Source of the DNA: Ruminiclostridium sp.
GTDB lineage: Bacteria > Bacillota > Clostridia > Oscillospirales > Ruminococcaceae
Reading direction: 5' to 3'
NCBI GenBank assembly: GCA_017635095.1
Contig: JAGBMA010000088.1
Location: 1 to 56,410 of the forward strand
DNA length: 56,410 nt
Shown here piece after piece: positions 32,766 through 42,422 of this stretch. Within the stretch, counting starts at the first letter, position 1. Every line of letters begins with the position of its first letter. Both the position numbers and the translations under genes were made by a program. A model generated the notes under the pieces. The model had not been told where the DNA came from, did not search any database, and saw only the letters and a list, made by a program, of their open reading frames with translations.

Positions 32766-34417
32766 TGAAGAAGCGGTTCAAAGCTGCTCTCCTCGCCTGT
32801 GTGATGCTGATATCCGGCTGCGGCAGAGAGATAGACTACTCGTCCATAACGCTCCCGCCGGAGTACACCGAGAAGCTGCCAGATCCCGACGCGGACAAGG
32901 ATATAATGCAGGAGACCGTGATAATCCCGGAAAATTTCTCAAAGGACACCTACTCCCCCTCCGCGGCGGTCATAGACCCCACGGAGTTCGAGGAGACGTA
33001 CCAGCTTGAGTTCAGCCCCGACGCCCAAACCTATACCAACGGGCTCACCGGCTTCAACGGCGACGGCTTTATCTGTCTCGGCGATCATGAATACGCGTCC
33101 GTGGCAGTCAATGTCCCCTCCGCTCAGTACTATGACATCACCGTCCGCGTATGCAGCAACGGAACAAAGGTCGCGGTGATGACGGGCGGCGAGAATGAGG
33201 TCCAGAGCCCCGACGGTGATTACACAACTCTCGACGGTACGGTGTTCGGTGCAGTTTACACCGGCGAAGGCAACGAATTCGAGCCTTATACCCTTCGCGG
33301 AGTATATCTCGGCAAGGGCGAGAACACGGTCACGCTGCAGGTAATAGCGGGGACGGCATATATCGACGAGATCACGCTCAAAAACGGCGGTACAGTGCAG
33401 AAGCTCGCATACGAAGTGTCCAACGCGCCCGTTGACCCCAACGCTTCTCTAAACACCAAGATCGTGAAGCGCTACCTCGCGGACATCTACGGCAACCGCG
33501 TCATAACCGGTCAGTTCTGTTCCTCCGGCACAAACACCGAGATAAACGCGATCTACATGGCGACCGGCCGCTACAGCGCCCTGCGCTGCGCGGATATCGG
33601 GATCTTCTCGGAATACTACACCGGCCATGACAAGAACGACGAGAACGAGATAAGCACGGCGATAAACTGGTGGAAAGGCGGAGGGCTCGTAAGCTACACA
33701 TGGTACTGGCAGTCCCCTCAGTCCGAAAAATCCTCCTGCTACAGCGCTCTTACGGACTTTGACCTTTCAAGAGCGGTGACGGAAGCGGACGTTGCGGATC
33801 TCAGCCCCGCGTCCCTTGAAGCATACGTCCAGACCGGACGCATAAGCAAGGAATGCATGGCGCTCATAACGGATATGGACGCGATCGCCCAGAAGCTGAA
33901 ACTGCTGGAGATGTCGGACGTGCCCGTGCTTTTCAGACCTATGCCCGAAGCCGGCAACGGCTGGTACTGGTGGGGCTGTGACAGCGAAAGCTACCTTTGG
34001 CTCTACAGATTCCTCTACAAGCGCATAACCGAGTACTACAAGCTCTCCAACATAATCTGGGTCTGGGACGGCGAAAGCTATGATTATTACCCGGGCGATG
34101 ACTGCGTGGATATTGTGGGAATGGATATATACACGAACTACGATATCTCCGGCAACAACCGCATGATGGACGCTATAGGCTATACCATCAAGAGCAAGGG
34201 CACCGCGCTCACGGAATGCGGCAGGATCCCAAATCCGGACTATATCGTGCGCGACGGTGCATACTGGCTCTGGTTCGCGCTCTGGAAAGGCGACTACATC
34301 ATAAACAGCGACGGAAGCATACAATACTCTCATGTCAACGCCACCGAGCTCGATTATGCATATAACAACGAGCTTTTCATAACGCTTGACGAACTGCCGG
34401 ATTTCTCAAGATACTAA
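32765..34417 (+). CDS. GH26 beta-mannanase lipoprotein with carbohydrate-binding module
   Basis: A protein of 550 residues. Lipoprotein signal with lipobox LISGC (Cys19), so anchored on the outside of the membrane. Residues about 70-215 resemble a CBM35-like module (FNGDGFICLGDHEYASVAV, then AYIDEITLKNG). The GH26 domain follows from about residue 230, with acid/base Glu395 in FRPMPEAGNGWYWWG and nucleophile Glu484 in TALTECG. It is expected to cut beta-1,4-mannan. The residue before Glu395 is Pro, where most GH26 enzymes have His. It is translationally coupled to the FtsA-like gene upstream and faces the GH130 gene, which would handle the released oligosaccharides. Confidence 0.88.
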   Translation: MKKRFKAALLACVMLISGCGREIDYSSITLPPEYTEKLPDPDADKDIMQETVIIPENFSKDTYSPSAAVIDPTEFEETYQLEFSPDAQTYTNGLTGFNGDGFICLGDHEYASVAVNVPSAQYYDITVRVCSNGTKVAVMTGGENEVQSPDGDYTTLDGTVFGAVYTGEGNEFEPYTLRGVYLGKGENTVTLQVIAGTAYIDEITLKNGGTVQKLAYEVSNAPVDPNASLNTKIVKRYLADIYGNRVITGQFCSSGTNTEINAIYMATGRYSALRCADIGIFSEYYTGHDKNDENEISTAINWWKGGGLVSYTWYWQSPQSEKSSCYSALTDFDLSRAVTEADVADLSPASLEAYVQTGRISKECMALITDMDAIAQKLKLLEMSDVPVLFRPMPEAGNGWYWWGCDSESYLWLYRFLYKRITEYYKLSNIIWVWDGESYDYYPGDDCVDIVGMDIYTNYDISGNNRMMDAIGYTIKSKGTALTECGRIPNPDYIVRDGAYWLWFALWKGDYIINSDGSIQYSHVNATELDYAYNNELFITLDELPDFSRY

Positions 34418-34450
34418 ATCTGAGCCGACAGCAGAAACGATCATCAAAAA

Positions 34451-34487
34451 ACAGCAGACCCGATCAACGGATCTGCTGTGTTTTTTT
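34451..34487. terminator. Shared terminator between the GH26 and GH130 genes
   Basis: ACAGCAGA (from 34451) pairs with TCTGCTGT (to 34479) with further pairing inside, flanked by A-run and TTTTTTT, so it can serve both convergent genes. Confidence 0.85.
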
Positions 34488-34499
34488 ATTATCGGGAGA

Positions 34500-35507
34500 T
34501 CATATGGAAGAATGGCTCTTCACATACTCAACAACTTCATCGACCTTGCAGAATGCCATAGATACACAGGTATCAGCACAGCCGTAGTAGATAGCGATGC
34601 GTCCGGTATCTCCGTCGCAGAGAGCAGCACACGGGAATGCAACGTTCTGAACGTCGCCTACGCACTCGTAAAGGGTACGCGGGTTGAGGAGGTACTCAGC
34701 GCAGCGGTACTTTACGATCCACGGCTTGTCTATGTCGAGAATGCAGGCACCGAAGCTGTAAACAAAACCGTTGCAGCTCTCAAGAACGCCGTGATAGAAC
34801 ACGAGCCAGCCTTCGCTCGTCTCGATCGGGATAGGACCTGCGCCGATCTTCTTGGACTCCCAGCCTCTGAGCGGTCCCATGACGTGTCTGTGCTCACCCC
34901 AGTACTTCATATCGGGAGACTGGGAAACGTACATATCGCCGAAAGGTGTATGGCCGCTGTCGGAGGGACGGCTGAACATAACGTACTTGCCGTTTATCTT
35001 TCTCGGGAACATTACGCCGTTTCTGTTGAAGGGAAGGAACGCGTTCTCGCACTGGTGGAACTCCTTGAAGTCCTTTGTCCAGCCCACGCCGATAGTGGGC
35101 TTCCAGCCGTATGCGTTGCACCATGTGATCCAGAATCTGTCCTCGATCCATACGCAGCGCGGATCGTAGCCGTACTGCCACGGGTTGGCTTCCTTTGTCT
35201 CGGGGTCGTCGTTGATCCAGTCAACGCGCTTCTCGTTGATGTCCCAGTGAATGCCGTCCTTGGAGAAACCTGCGTGGATAGCCATGTTTCTTTCCTTGTC
35301 GTCAACTCTGAAAACGCCTGCGAACTTATAGTCGCCGCACTCAAAAGGAACTACTGCGCTGTTGAAGATAGAGTTGCTCGTAGGAAGAAGGTCGCGGGGA
35401 ATGATCGGGTTTGCGTCAAATCTCCAGATGACGTCTTTGCAGTCTGCGGGCTTTTCCTGCCACGGAATATTCGGGAGGGAGGGCTGGTTAATTACTTTTA
35501 CGCTCAT
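34500..35507 (-). CDS. GH130 beta-mannooligosaccharide phosphorylase
   Basis: A protein of 335 residues with the five-bladed propeller family motifs of GH130: [45 protein letters not shown]-like [31 protein letters not shown] and [14 protein letters not shown]. It cleaves beta-mannosides with phosphate to release mannose 1-phosphate in the cytosol. Length and motif choice fit subfamily 2, the beta-1,4-mannooligosaccharide phosphorylases known from Ruminococcus albus, but the subfamily is my inference. The start at 35507 follows GAGGTACTT. A perfect promoter lies 80 bases upstream. Confidence 0.9.
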   Translation of the reverse strand: MSVKVINQPSLPNIPWQEKPADCKDVIWRFDANPIIPRDLLPTSNSIFNSAVVPFECGDYKFAGVFRVDDKERNMAIHAGFSKDGIHWDINEKRVDWINDDPETKEANPWQYGYDPRCVWIEDRFWITWCNAYGWKPTIGVGWTKDFKEFHQCENAFLPFNRNGVMFPRKINGKYVMFSRPSDSGHTPFGDMYVSQSPDMKYWGEHRHVMGPLRGWESKKIGAGPIPIETSEGWLVFYHGVLESCNGFVYSFGACILDIDKPWIVKYRCAEYLLNPRTLYECVGDVQNVAFPCAALCDGDTGRIAIYYGCADTCVSMAFCKVDEVVEYVKSHSSI

Positions 35508-35586
35508 GATAAGTACCTCATTTCTGTTATTTGCAATTGTATGCAGCCGCGCGTTCAAGCCGCCCACCGCATATCACTGTATTATC

Positions 35587-35615
35587 ATTATATAATATCC
35601 GGGCCGCTGTGTCAA
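35587..35615 (-). promoter_or_regulatory. Consensus promoter of the GH130 gene
   Basis: On the minus strand: TTGACA (35610-35615), 17 bases, TATAAT (35587-35592). Both boxes are perfect. Confidence 0.85.
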
Positions 35616-35856
35616 TACAAATCGGGCTTAATGAATAACAATTTTTGCAGCCGCATTTAGGCAATTTTTACCTATATTTTACTTAAATAAATCTCTTTAT
35701 AAGCTAATCACTGCTGTGGAAAGTAAACGTTATCTTTTTAACCGGAAACAGAAACGAACGCCTTGTTTATGCAAAAGCAACTGTTTTGTAACCCCTTTTC
35801 CGGCAAATTTTAATTTTTATACAAAACAGAACACTAAAATTTGTAATTATACACTA
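35616..35856. other. AT-rich intergenic stretch before the pilus locus
   Basis: About 240 bases between divergent promoters. No gene, terminator or recognisable riboswitch. It contains A/T runs and a GC-poor CTTTTTAACCGGAAACAGAA segment; nothing further can be supported. Confidence 0.5.
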
Positions 35857-35885
35857 TTGTGATATAGTGAGTTTTATGATATAAT
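35857..35885 (+). promoter_or_regulatory. Promoter of the type IV pilus operon
   Basis: TTGTGA (35857-35862), 17 bases, TATAAT (35880-35885). The leader to the pilC start is about 90 bases and includes a GC-rich foldable part (GCGGGC...GCGCCGC, about 35928-35944). Confidence 0.75.
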
Positions 35886-35984
35886 CGTATTATATACAAG
35901 TGTGCGTATGCGGGGAAAGTGTTTCTTGCGGGCATTTGCGCCGCTGCACCAAAGTAAATTCAAGATCACGAATGGAGGGTTTAC

Positions 35985-37175
35985 ATGGCATACTATTCAT
36001 ACGTTGCCACAGATGTCAACGGATCCACGGTCAAAGGTAAGGAGTATGCGGACGATTATCTTGACCTGTCCGAAAAGCTCCGTCAGAAAAACCTGTTCTG
36101 TACCGAATATACCGAGATCCAGGAGAAACAGGCAGATGCTCCTTACAAGTTCAAAACAAAGGATCTCGCGTTTATCTGCCGCCAGCTTTCCTCGATGCTC
36201 ACCGCAGGTATAAGCCTCGTGCGATCGCTGCATATCCTTTACACTCAGGAAGAAAACAAAAAGGCAAAGGCGGCTCTTCTTGAGATATACGAGGATGTTC
36301 AGAAAGGACGTTCCTTCTCGGAGGCTATCCAGTCCCGTCCCGGCGTTTTCCCGCTGCTCTTCGTCAGCATGGTCGCCGCAGGTGAGGCGTCCGGTAACCT
36401 CGACGTTATCATGACCCGTGTCGCGGACTATTACCTGAACCAGAACAAGACAAACAACCAGATAAAGGGAGCTCTTACATATCCTATCGTTCTGCTCGTG
36501 CTCCTCGTAGGCGTGTTCTTCGGCCTGTTCATCTTCATCATGCCGATGTTCCGTCAGCTCGCCGGTGATGATCTCCCGCCGCTGTCCGCCGCGATGTTCG
36601 CGATAAGCGACTTCCTTATCCCATACTGGTGGACCATAATCCTCGGCGTAGGCGTGATCGTTCTCGTTATCCACTTCCTCAGAAAGAACGACACCTTCAA
36701 CATGAAATTTGATGAGATCAAGGTAAAAATGCCCAAGGTAGGCCCCCTGCTCACTATCATATACACGGGCCGTTTCGCAAGAACTATGGCAAACCTTTAC
36801 GCGTCCGGTCTTCAGATGGTGGACTGCATCGAAAAGTCTGCGGACACACTTAATAACCAGTACATAGCAAAGCTCTTCCACGACAGCGTGGTAGAGGATG
36901 TAAAGCACGGTGAGGCGCTCTCCGCCGCTATCACAAAGATCGGCGTGTTCCCCGGAGTATTCACTTCGATCATCATGGTCGGCGAGGAATCCGGTGCACT
37001 CGATGACATCCTCAATAAATCCGCGGACTACTACGAAGACGAATCCGCGACAGCTATCGCAAAGCTCGTAGGACTCATGGAACCTGTAATGATCATCTTC
37101 CTGGGCGTTATGATCGGTATGATCCTCGCAGGTATATTCCCGATCCTCTACGGCGGTATGGCAAATGTCGGCTAA
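35985..37175 (+). CDS. pilC: Type IV pilus inner-membrane platform protein
   Basis: A protein of 396 residues with two repeats of the GspF/PilC domain. The first is DLAFICRQLSSMLTAGISLVRSL, with GVFPLLFVSMVAAGEASGNLD. The second is YTGRFARTMANLYASGLQMVDCIE, with GVFPGVFTSIIMVGEESGALD. Membrane helices lie near residues 165-190, 205-230 and 360-390. It anchors the PilB and PilT motors in the membrane. The ribosome site is ATGGAGGG. It is the first gene of the pilus operon. Confidence 0.95.
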   Translation: MAYYSYVATDVNGSTVKGKEYADDYLDLSEKLRQKNLFCTEYTEIQEKQADAPYKFKTKDLAFICRQLSSMLTAGISLVRSLHILYTQEENKKAKAALLEIYEDVQKGRSFSEAIQSRPGVFPLLFVSMVAAGEASGNLDVIMTRVADYYLNQNKTNNQIKGALTYPIVLLVLLVGVFFGLFIFIMPMFRQLAGDDLPPLSAAMFAISDFLIPYWWTIILGVGVIVLVIHFLRKNDTFNMKFDEIKVKMPKVGPLLTIIYTGRFARTMANLYASGLQMVDCIEKSADTLNNQYIAKLFHDSVVEDVKHGEALSAAITKIGVFPGVFTSIIMVGEESGALDDILNKSADYYEDESATAIAKLVGLMEPVMIIFLGVMIGMILAGIFPILYGGMANVG

Positions 37176-37223
37176 GCCGGATATGACACGAAGTAATAAA
37201 CAATATTATTAAAGAGGTGCTAT

Positions 37224-38762
37224 ATGTTATCAATTGATATTACCGATAAGCAGATAAGGCTTGTCAGAGGCGCGCTCAACGGCGCGAAGATCCGCGTACT
37301 TGAAGTAGAGACGCGTGATCTTACCGCAGGAAGTGTAAGCAACGGTTATGTAACGGATATCCCCATGATCGCAGGTGAGATCACGGATATCATCGCTACA
37401 AAGAACATCAAGGATAAAGAGGCTATCGTCTGCATCAACTCAGGTTCGATACTTTATAAGGACCTTACCGTTCCGAAGCCTAAAAAGATCTCCAACTCGG
37501 CAGCTATCGAGTCCATGATACTCACAACAATGGGTATCACCAAGGAGTACAACATCTCATACTCTATCATAGGTGAGGATAAGGACGAAAACGATCAGCC
37601 CGTGCTCAAGATCCTTGCGACTGCTGTTCCGCAGAGAATGGTCGACGGTTACATAAGACTGTTCACCCAGCTCGGTATCAAGCTCCAGCAGATCAACGTT
37701 TCCAACAACTGTATCACGCGTCTCATACTCAACACCCCGAAGCTTGAGTCTTCCATGCCCCTTATGCTCGTGCAGATAGACAACGACTTCATCAACATCA
37801 ACCTGTATGAAGACAATCAGCTTGCTATCTCAAGATATGTAAGGGTCGATCCCTACGACTACAACAACGACGAGGATTACCTGAACCAGGCGGTTTACGA
37901 CAACGTGTTCCGTACCGTCCAGTTCACCAGCCAGCGTAAGAACGCCAAGCCCCTCAAGGAGATCATGTTCTACGGCCAGGTAAGAGACTTCATCTCCCTG
38001 TCCAACGCGGTCGCTTCCTTCAACGTTCCCTCACATATCCTCAATATCCCCAACAATATCGTAACATTCTGTGACTTCGACTTCGCCGAGTACGCAAATG
38101 CGATAGGTGCGTTCTTCAAGGTAAGAAAAGACCTCGATCACGTCAACCTCCTCGATGCCGCAGCCGTAAAGGAAAAGAAGAGCGCAAGCGGCTTCTTCAT
38201 AGGCATGAGCATTGCGGCACTCGCGTCCGTAGGTCTTGTATTCGGTGTAAAGGTCGTATGCGATAACATAGCTTCCGGCATAAAGGCTCAGGCTGATTCC
38301 GTATATGATGAAGTCCACAGCGAAGAAAATCAGGCAAAGCTCGACCTCCTTGCACAAAAGAACGAAGTCCTCGACAGTATCTCGAAGTATGCCGGAAATC
38401 TTTCCGAAGCACAGAGGCTCTTTGAGTTCCAGCCCAAGGCAGTCTCCGAAGTAAGAGAAGTGCTCGAATCAACGCTCCAGTCCGTTGACAACAACGCGTT
38501 CCTTATGAACGATATAGAGATAAACAGCTACAACGTCACGATCACGGTCCGCTGCTACAACGACGAAACGCCTACAAAGTATGTCAGGGCGCTTATCGAC
38601 AGGGATTACTTCGATAATATCACTTACACCGGCTTCACAGGCGAAGAGATAGAAGAAGGCAACGAGGAATCCCTTAAAGTAGAAGAAAAAGCCGGCGACT
38701 ACAGATATTCGTTCGCGCTCACCATGAGACTCAGAGGAGGCAACAAGTATGAAATTAAATAA
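37224..38762 (+). CDS. pilM: PilM-PilN fusion, pilus assembly
   Basis: A protein of 512 residues. The first 310 residues form a PilM-like actin fold (LSIDITDKQIRLVRGAL at the start, IVCINSGSILYKDLTVPKP). A membrane helix follows (about 323-345, FFIGMSIAALASVGLVFGV), then a coiled coil (about 350-400) and a ferredoxin-like PilN-type domain (about 405-500). In most bacteria PilM is cytosolic and PilN is a separate membrane protein; here one chain covers both. It links the cytosolic platform to PilO. It overlaps pilO by 14 bases. Confidence 0.85.
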   Translation: MLSIDITDKQIRLVRGALNGAKIRVLEVETRDLTAGSVSNGYVTDIPMIAGEITDIIATKNIKDKEAIVCINSGSILYKDLTVPKPKKISNSAAIESMILTTMGITKEYNISYSIIGEDKDENDQPVLKILATAVPQRMVDGYIRLFTQLGIKLQQINVSNNCITRLILNTPKLESSMPLMLVQIDNDFININLYEDNQLAISRYVRVDPYDYNNDEDYLNQAVYDNVFRTVQFTSQRKNAKPLKEIMFYGQVRDFISLSNAVASFNVPSHILNIPNNIVTFCDFDFAEYANAIGAFFKVRKDLDHVNLLDAAAVKEKKSASGFFIGMSIAALASVGLVFGVKVVCDNIASGIKAQADSVYDEVHSEENQAKLDLLAQKNEVLDSISKYAGNLSEAQRLFEFQPKAVSEVREVLESTLQSVDNNAFLMNDIEINSYNVTITVRCYNDETPTKYVRALIDRDYFDNITYTGFTGEEIEEGNEESLKVEEKAGDYRYSFALTMRLRGGNKYEIK

Positions 38763-39723
38763 GATTGAAAAGATCATTGTTGCAGTTATACTGCTTGGTC
38801 TGATACTCGTCGGAGGAGCTTTCATATTTGTTCTGCCGAGCTTCCAGAATATCGAAAAGAACAGCGCTGTGCTGGTAAAGAATATGCAGGAAAAGCTTGA
38901 GCTCGATGAAAAGCTCGAGAGACTCAATACCATCGACGATGACATAACAGCTCAGAAAAACGATGCGAAGAAGGCAGAAGGCGGTTTCTATCCCGACCTT
39001 ACGACCTACGAAGCTTCCGAACTCGCTATGGCGTACCTCAAGAAGGCTAACCTCGAAGCGCACGAAATAAGCATAGCTCCGCTTTCTACCCGTCAGCTCG
39101 GTCTTGAGTACTTCATCCCCGCAGAAGTCAACTACGATCTCAAGACTTTCGGAGCTGCAGCAAAGGATCAGAACACCGAAGAGGCTCTTCTTGAAGGCGA
39201 GTTCCTCGACGGCAACAAGAAGTATTCCATTTCCGTAACCTCCACTACCGATGTTGTCATCACAGATGACACAGGCGCGGAGGTTGCACCCGCAAAGTAC
39301 AGCGACACAATGAAGAAAGTATATAAAGCCGCTGTATGCAAGGCTGTTGCCACAGCAAGCACAAGCCAGACCGTAGCGTTCATAAGCGCGACCTACGAAG
39401 TAAAGGGCAAATACGGAGATTACAAGAATTTCATCGACCACATTTACGACCTTGACAGAGCAACTATGTTCGACGGCGTTATCTTCCCTGCAACAACAAC
39501 GATCGAGGAAGATAAAGATTCCACAGCTCTCTATGTCGGCGAGGACGGAACAATATCTCAGGGTTCCGAAGCCAACGGCAAGCAGACTATGGTAGATGAC
39601 AACACCGAGATCACAGAGGAACTCACGATCATATTCATGTGCGTAGAGCCTATGGATAAGATGAGCACCGTAGATGCAGACGGAACAAGCATAGTTGTTG
39701 ATCAGAGGCCTACCGTTTATTAA
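38749..39723 (+). CDS. pilO: PilO-like pilus alignment protein
   Basis: A protein of 324 residues. N-terminal membrane helix (about 8-30, IIVAVILLGLILVGGAFIFV), a coiled coil (about 38-72, with LELDEKLERLNTIDDD) and a C-terminal alpha-beta domain interrupted by a charged insert near 110-160. Position after the pilM-pilN fusion supports the name; sequence similarity to Gram-negative PilO is weak by eye. It is expected to pair with the PilN domain. The start lies inside the pilM end, with AGAGGAGG-type sequence upstream. Confidence 0.75.
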   Translation: MKLNKIEKIIVAVILLGLILVGGAFIFVLPSFQNIEKNSAVLVKNMQEKLELDEKLERLNTIDDDITAQKNDAKKAEGGFYPDLTTYEASELAMAYLKKANLEAHEISIAPLSTRQLGLEYFIPAEVNYDLKTFGAAAKDQNTEEALLEGEFLDGNKKYSISVTSTTDVVITDDTGAEVAPAKYSDTMKKVYKAAVCKAVATASTSQTVAFISATYEVKGKYGDYKNFIDHIYDLDRATMFDGVIFPATTTIEEDKDSTALYVGEDGTISQGSEANGKQTMVDDNTEITEELTIIFMCVEPMDKMSTVDADGTSIVVDQRPTVY

Positions 39724-39734
39724 GGAGGGCAATA

Positions 39735-42389
39735 ATGCTTAAATTTTTCTACCGGCTCAGACGGCGCGGGGGAGTAGTGCTGTTCGCGGTAATTGCCATA
39801 ATGACTTTGCTCATTGCTATGGCGACAACGGCGTATTTTACGGCGCGTTCCTCCTACAACACCGTTGTGAGCAACTACGATTTCTCACAGACGTACCTCT
39901 CCGCCATATCCATAAGCGATATGGTGATAGAGGCTATCACCCAGGACACTTTCATGCCCGGCGCAGATAACGGCGACGGTACAACATCGCTCAATTATTT
40001 CGCAGGACTGAAATCAAAGGTCCAGGATCTTAAAGATACGATACCCGGCAGCGATGACGCTAAGATCGTGGGCTATTCCCACAACCTCAGCGGACATACG
40101 GCCAATGAGTCCGATATCCTCGAAGCTGCAGCCAATGCACCTGTGGCTTCGGGTATATTCGACGGCGTAAAGATCGAGATCGCTCATGTCGGCACCAACT
40201 ATAAGGATTCTCAGAACCTCGATGTTGCGAAATTCACCGTCACAACGACGGTTTACTACCGCGGCACCACAATAACCGTTCAGGACACTATCCTTAACCA
40301 CAGCGGCGAGAAGAGCAAGGAAAAGAACCTTTTCGACCGTTTCTTCACCGCGTCCGGCGATACGGAAGAGGGACATTCAGTCGGTAATTCGAGACTCGTT
40401 CTTATAGATACCCATGACATTTCCGATGACGCGTATTTCCAGAACGACTACACGATATTCGCTCTTAATGAAACGGCTCAGCAGAATTTCCACGGTTCTC
40501 TTATGTCCTCGGGAAGCGTTTATATCTATCAGTTCAACACGACCAACATGATGACCGAGAACGTTCCTGCGTCCATACCCAATGACGGCGTAGAGGGCAA
40601 CAAGAACGACTGGTTCATCAAGGGCGACCTTGTCTTCGGCGGAAACGCGGGCGGCAACTTCTCTCTTAACGGCGGTAACCTCTATGTAGAGGGCGACCTT
40701 ATACTCGGCGGCTCCGGTGTAAACTTCTCCGCGGGCAACATCTATGTCAAGGGCAATATCTACTATCTGCAGGGCGGGTCCGGCAGCATGACCGGAAATC
40801 TCCACGTCGGAAGCGGCGAAACGAGCATTTCGGACGATGCAACTGCCGCAAACGCAAAGATCGCTCAGGTGAACGCTCTGCTCACAGCAAACGGTATAAG
40901 TAAGACCCTCGGCAATTTCTCCAACGGAAACAAGTCCGTGTTCTCTCACGGCACTGTAAGCAGCTTCAACAACACGGATCTTATAACTATTTCCACAAAG
41001 GACAGAGTAGGCACTACTTACAAGGAAATAGTCAAGAACAAGTTCAAGCAAGAAGCGGAAGACGGTACGGCAACATACACCCCCGTTGATGTCAAGGGCG
41101 CTATGGAAGCACAGGCGGGTCTTACGGACTACGACAACTATACCGCTAAAGACGTAACTCTCCAGAATACGCTCGATATAGATATCAAAGCCGGTGACTC
41201 TCTACCCCAAACGTGGGAAATAAAGTCCGCTTCCGATATTATCGACAATTTCGGCGGAGCTTATGTTCAGAACCTCACTCCCGACTGGGAAGGCGCGGGA
41301 CTTGAAGGTACCGCAACACAGACAGTAAACGCTGACGGCTCGATACGCTATACAGTATCTGCGGTAAAACACACCGTTGTAAGGCATGAATGGGAAGCCG
41401 GCGGTAAGTTAATCGAAGACGAGGCTGTAAATTATGTTTATGACATAAAGACTCAGTCCGACGGCACGCTGTATGATTCACAGACGGACGGCGTTTCCGA
41501 TGTAATGGCATTCAGCGACGGTTCTTTCGGTTTCAAGGCAACCAAGGGCACAGAGTATGCAAAGGTAAAGAAAAACGGCGACGGTTCTTACAATGTAGAT
41601 ATCCCGTATTATGCGGACGGTTACCTGCTCGGTATATATAATCCTCCGGATGCAAAGATCAAATATAATTTTGATACAAACGGTCAGACTATGCCGGTCG
41701 TGCTAAAGGCAAACTATAAGGACAGCAGCGGTCTTCCCACAGACAGCAAGGGATATAACGCGTTCTTGTGGTCAACCAACCTCGGAGCTAACCCGGGTAG
41801 CAACTGCGGCACACAGGTAAGGGTCAAGGGCGGCGGAAACCTTCTCCTCGAAGTCGGTAACTATAAGGAGAATGAAACCACTCATGAGATGGAATATGTC
41901 GAATATACCCCGCAGAGCGGCATAAATGTTCCCACATATTATATGTGCCAGAGACTTATGGTCGGAACGGAAAAGCAGATAGATGATCTCGGCGGCGATG
42001 ACGGTATCGACACAGCATCGAAGTATGAGGCATACTACAGCTCAAAGCCCTACGCAAAACCGGACTACGATAACCACGTTATACTCATATCCAACAAGAA
42101 TAACGGCGTAGCGTTTAACGGAGACCCCGAAAAGAGCATCATGTTCGGCTACCTTTACGCACCCAACGGTGTATTCAAGGGCAACCACAACTCCATGTCG
42201 ATACCGGTATTCGGCGGAATGATCGTTTCGGTTTACGACTCAAAGCAGGATCAGTATTTCTATGTTGCCCCGAACACGGATCTTATCGACGCTCTTGCGG
42301 AAAAGATGAAGATCAAGCAGAACAACCCGTCAACCACCACGGTCGAGGGCTACTGGGAGACCCAGTTCGGCAAGAACTATATCGGTTAA
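39735..42389 (+). CDS. Very large PilX-like pilus-associated surface protein
   Basis: A protein of 884 residues. The N-terminus LRRRGGVVLFAVIAIMTLLI resembles a PilX/GspK minor pilin, with a basic leader and one long hydrophobic helix (about 14-36) but no Glu at mature position 5. Most of the protein is extracellular. Around residues 295-360 it has short repeated glycine-rich units (GDLVFGG, GGNLYVEGDLILGG, GNIYVKGNIYY) that look like a bactofilin-type beta-helix. The remainder is beta-rich and unidentified. Placed before the two prepilins, it may be the tip or adhesin of the pilus. Ordinary PilX proteins are about 150-200 residues. Confidence 0.65.
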   Translation: MLKFFYRLRRRGGVVLFAVIAIMTLLIAMATTAYFTARSSYNTVVSNYDFSQTYLSAISISDMVIEAITQDTFMPGADNGDGTTSLNYFAGLKSKVQDLKDTIPGSDDAKIVGYSHNLSGHTANESDILEAAANAPVASGIFDGVKIEIAHVGTNYKDSQNLDVAKFTVTTTVYYRGTTITVQDTILNHSGEKSKEKNLFDRFFTASGDTEEGHSVGNSRLVLIDTHDISDDAYFQNDYTIFALNETAQQNFHGSLMSSGSVYIYQFNTTNMMTENVPASIPNDGVEGNKNDWFIKGDLVFGGNAGGNFSLNGGNLYVEGDLILGGSGVNFSAGNIYVKGNIYYLQGGSGSMTGNLHVGSGETSISDDATAANAKIAQVNALLTANGISKTLGNFSNGNKSVFSHGTVSSFNNTDLITISTKDRVGTTYKEIVKNKFKQEAEDGTATYTPVDVKGAMEAQAGLTDYDNYTAKDVTLQNTLDIDIKAGDSLPQTWEIKSASDIIDNFGGAYVQNLTPDWEGAGLEGTATQTVNADGSIRYTVSAVKHTVVRHEWEAGGKLIEDEAVNYVYDIKTQSDGTLYDSQTDGVSDVMAFSDGSFGFKATKGTEYAKVKKNGDGSYNVDIPYYADGYLLGIYNPPDAKIKYNFDTNGQTMPVVLKANYKDSSGLPTDSKGYNAFLWSTNLGANPGSNCGTQVRVKGGGNLLLEVGNYKENETTHEMEYVEYTPQSGINVPTYYMCQRLMVGTEKQIDDLGGDDGIDTASKYEAYYSSKPYAKPDYDNHVILISNKNNGVAFNGDPEKSIMFGYLYAPNGVFKGNHNSMSIPVFGGMIVSVYDSKQDQYFYVAPNTDLIDALAEKMKIKQNNPSTTTVEGYWETQFGKNYIG

Positions 42390-42422
42390 ACAACGGCATA
42401 CTTTTGAAAGGACAGCGATGAT

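Noticed and set aside
34386-35660. Plus-strand frame of 424 codons
   Set aside because: Antisense to the GH130 gene, which has clear family motifs and a promoter.
35886-35984. c-di-GMP riboswitch upstream of the pilus operon
   Set aside because: Such riboswitches precede pilus genes in some Clostridia, so I looked for one, but the conserved core sequences are not present by eye.
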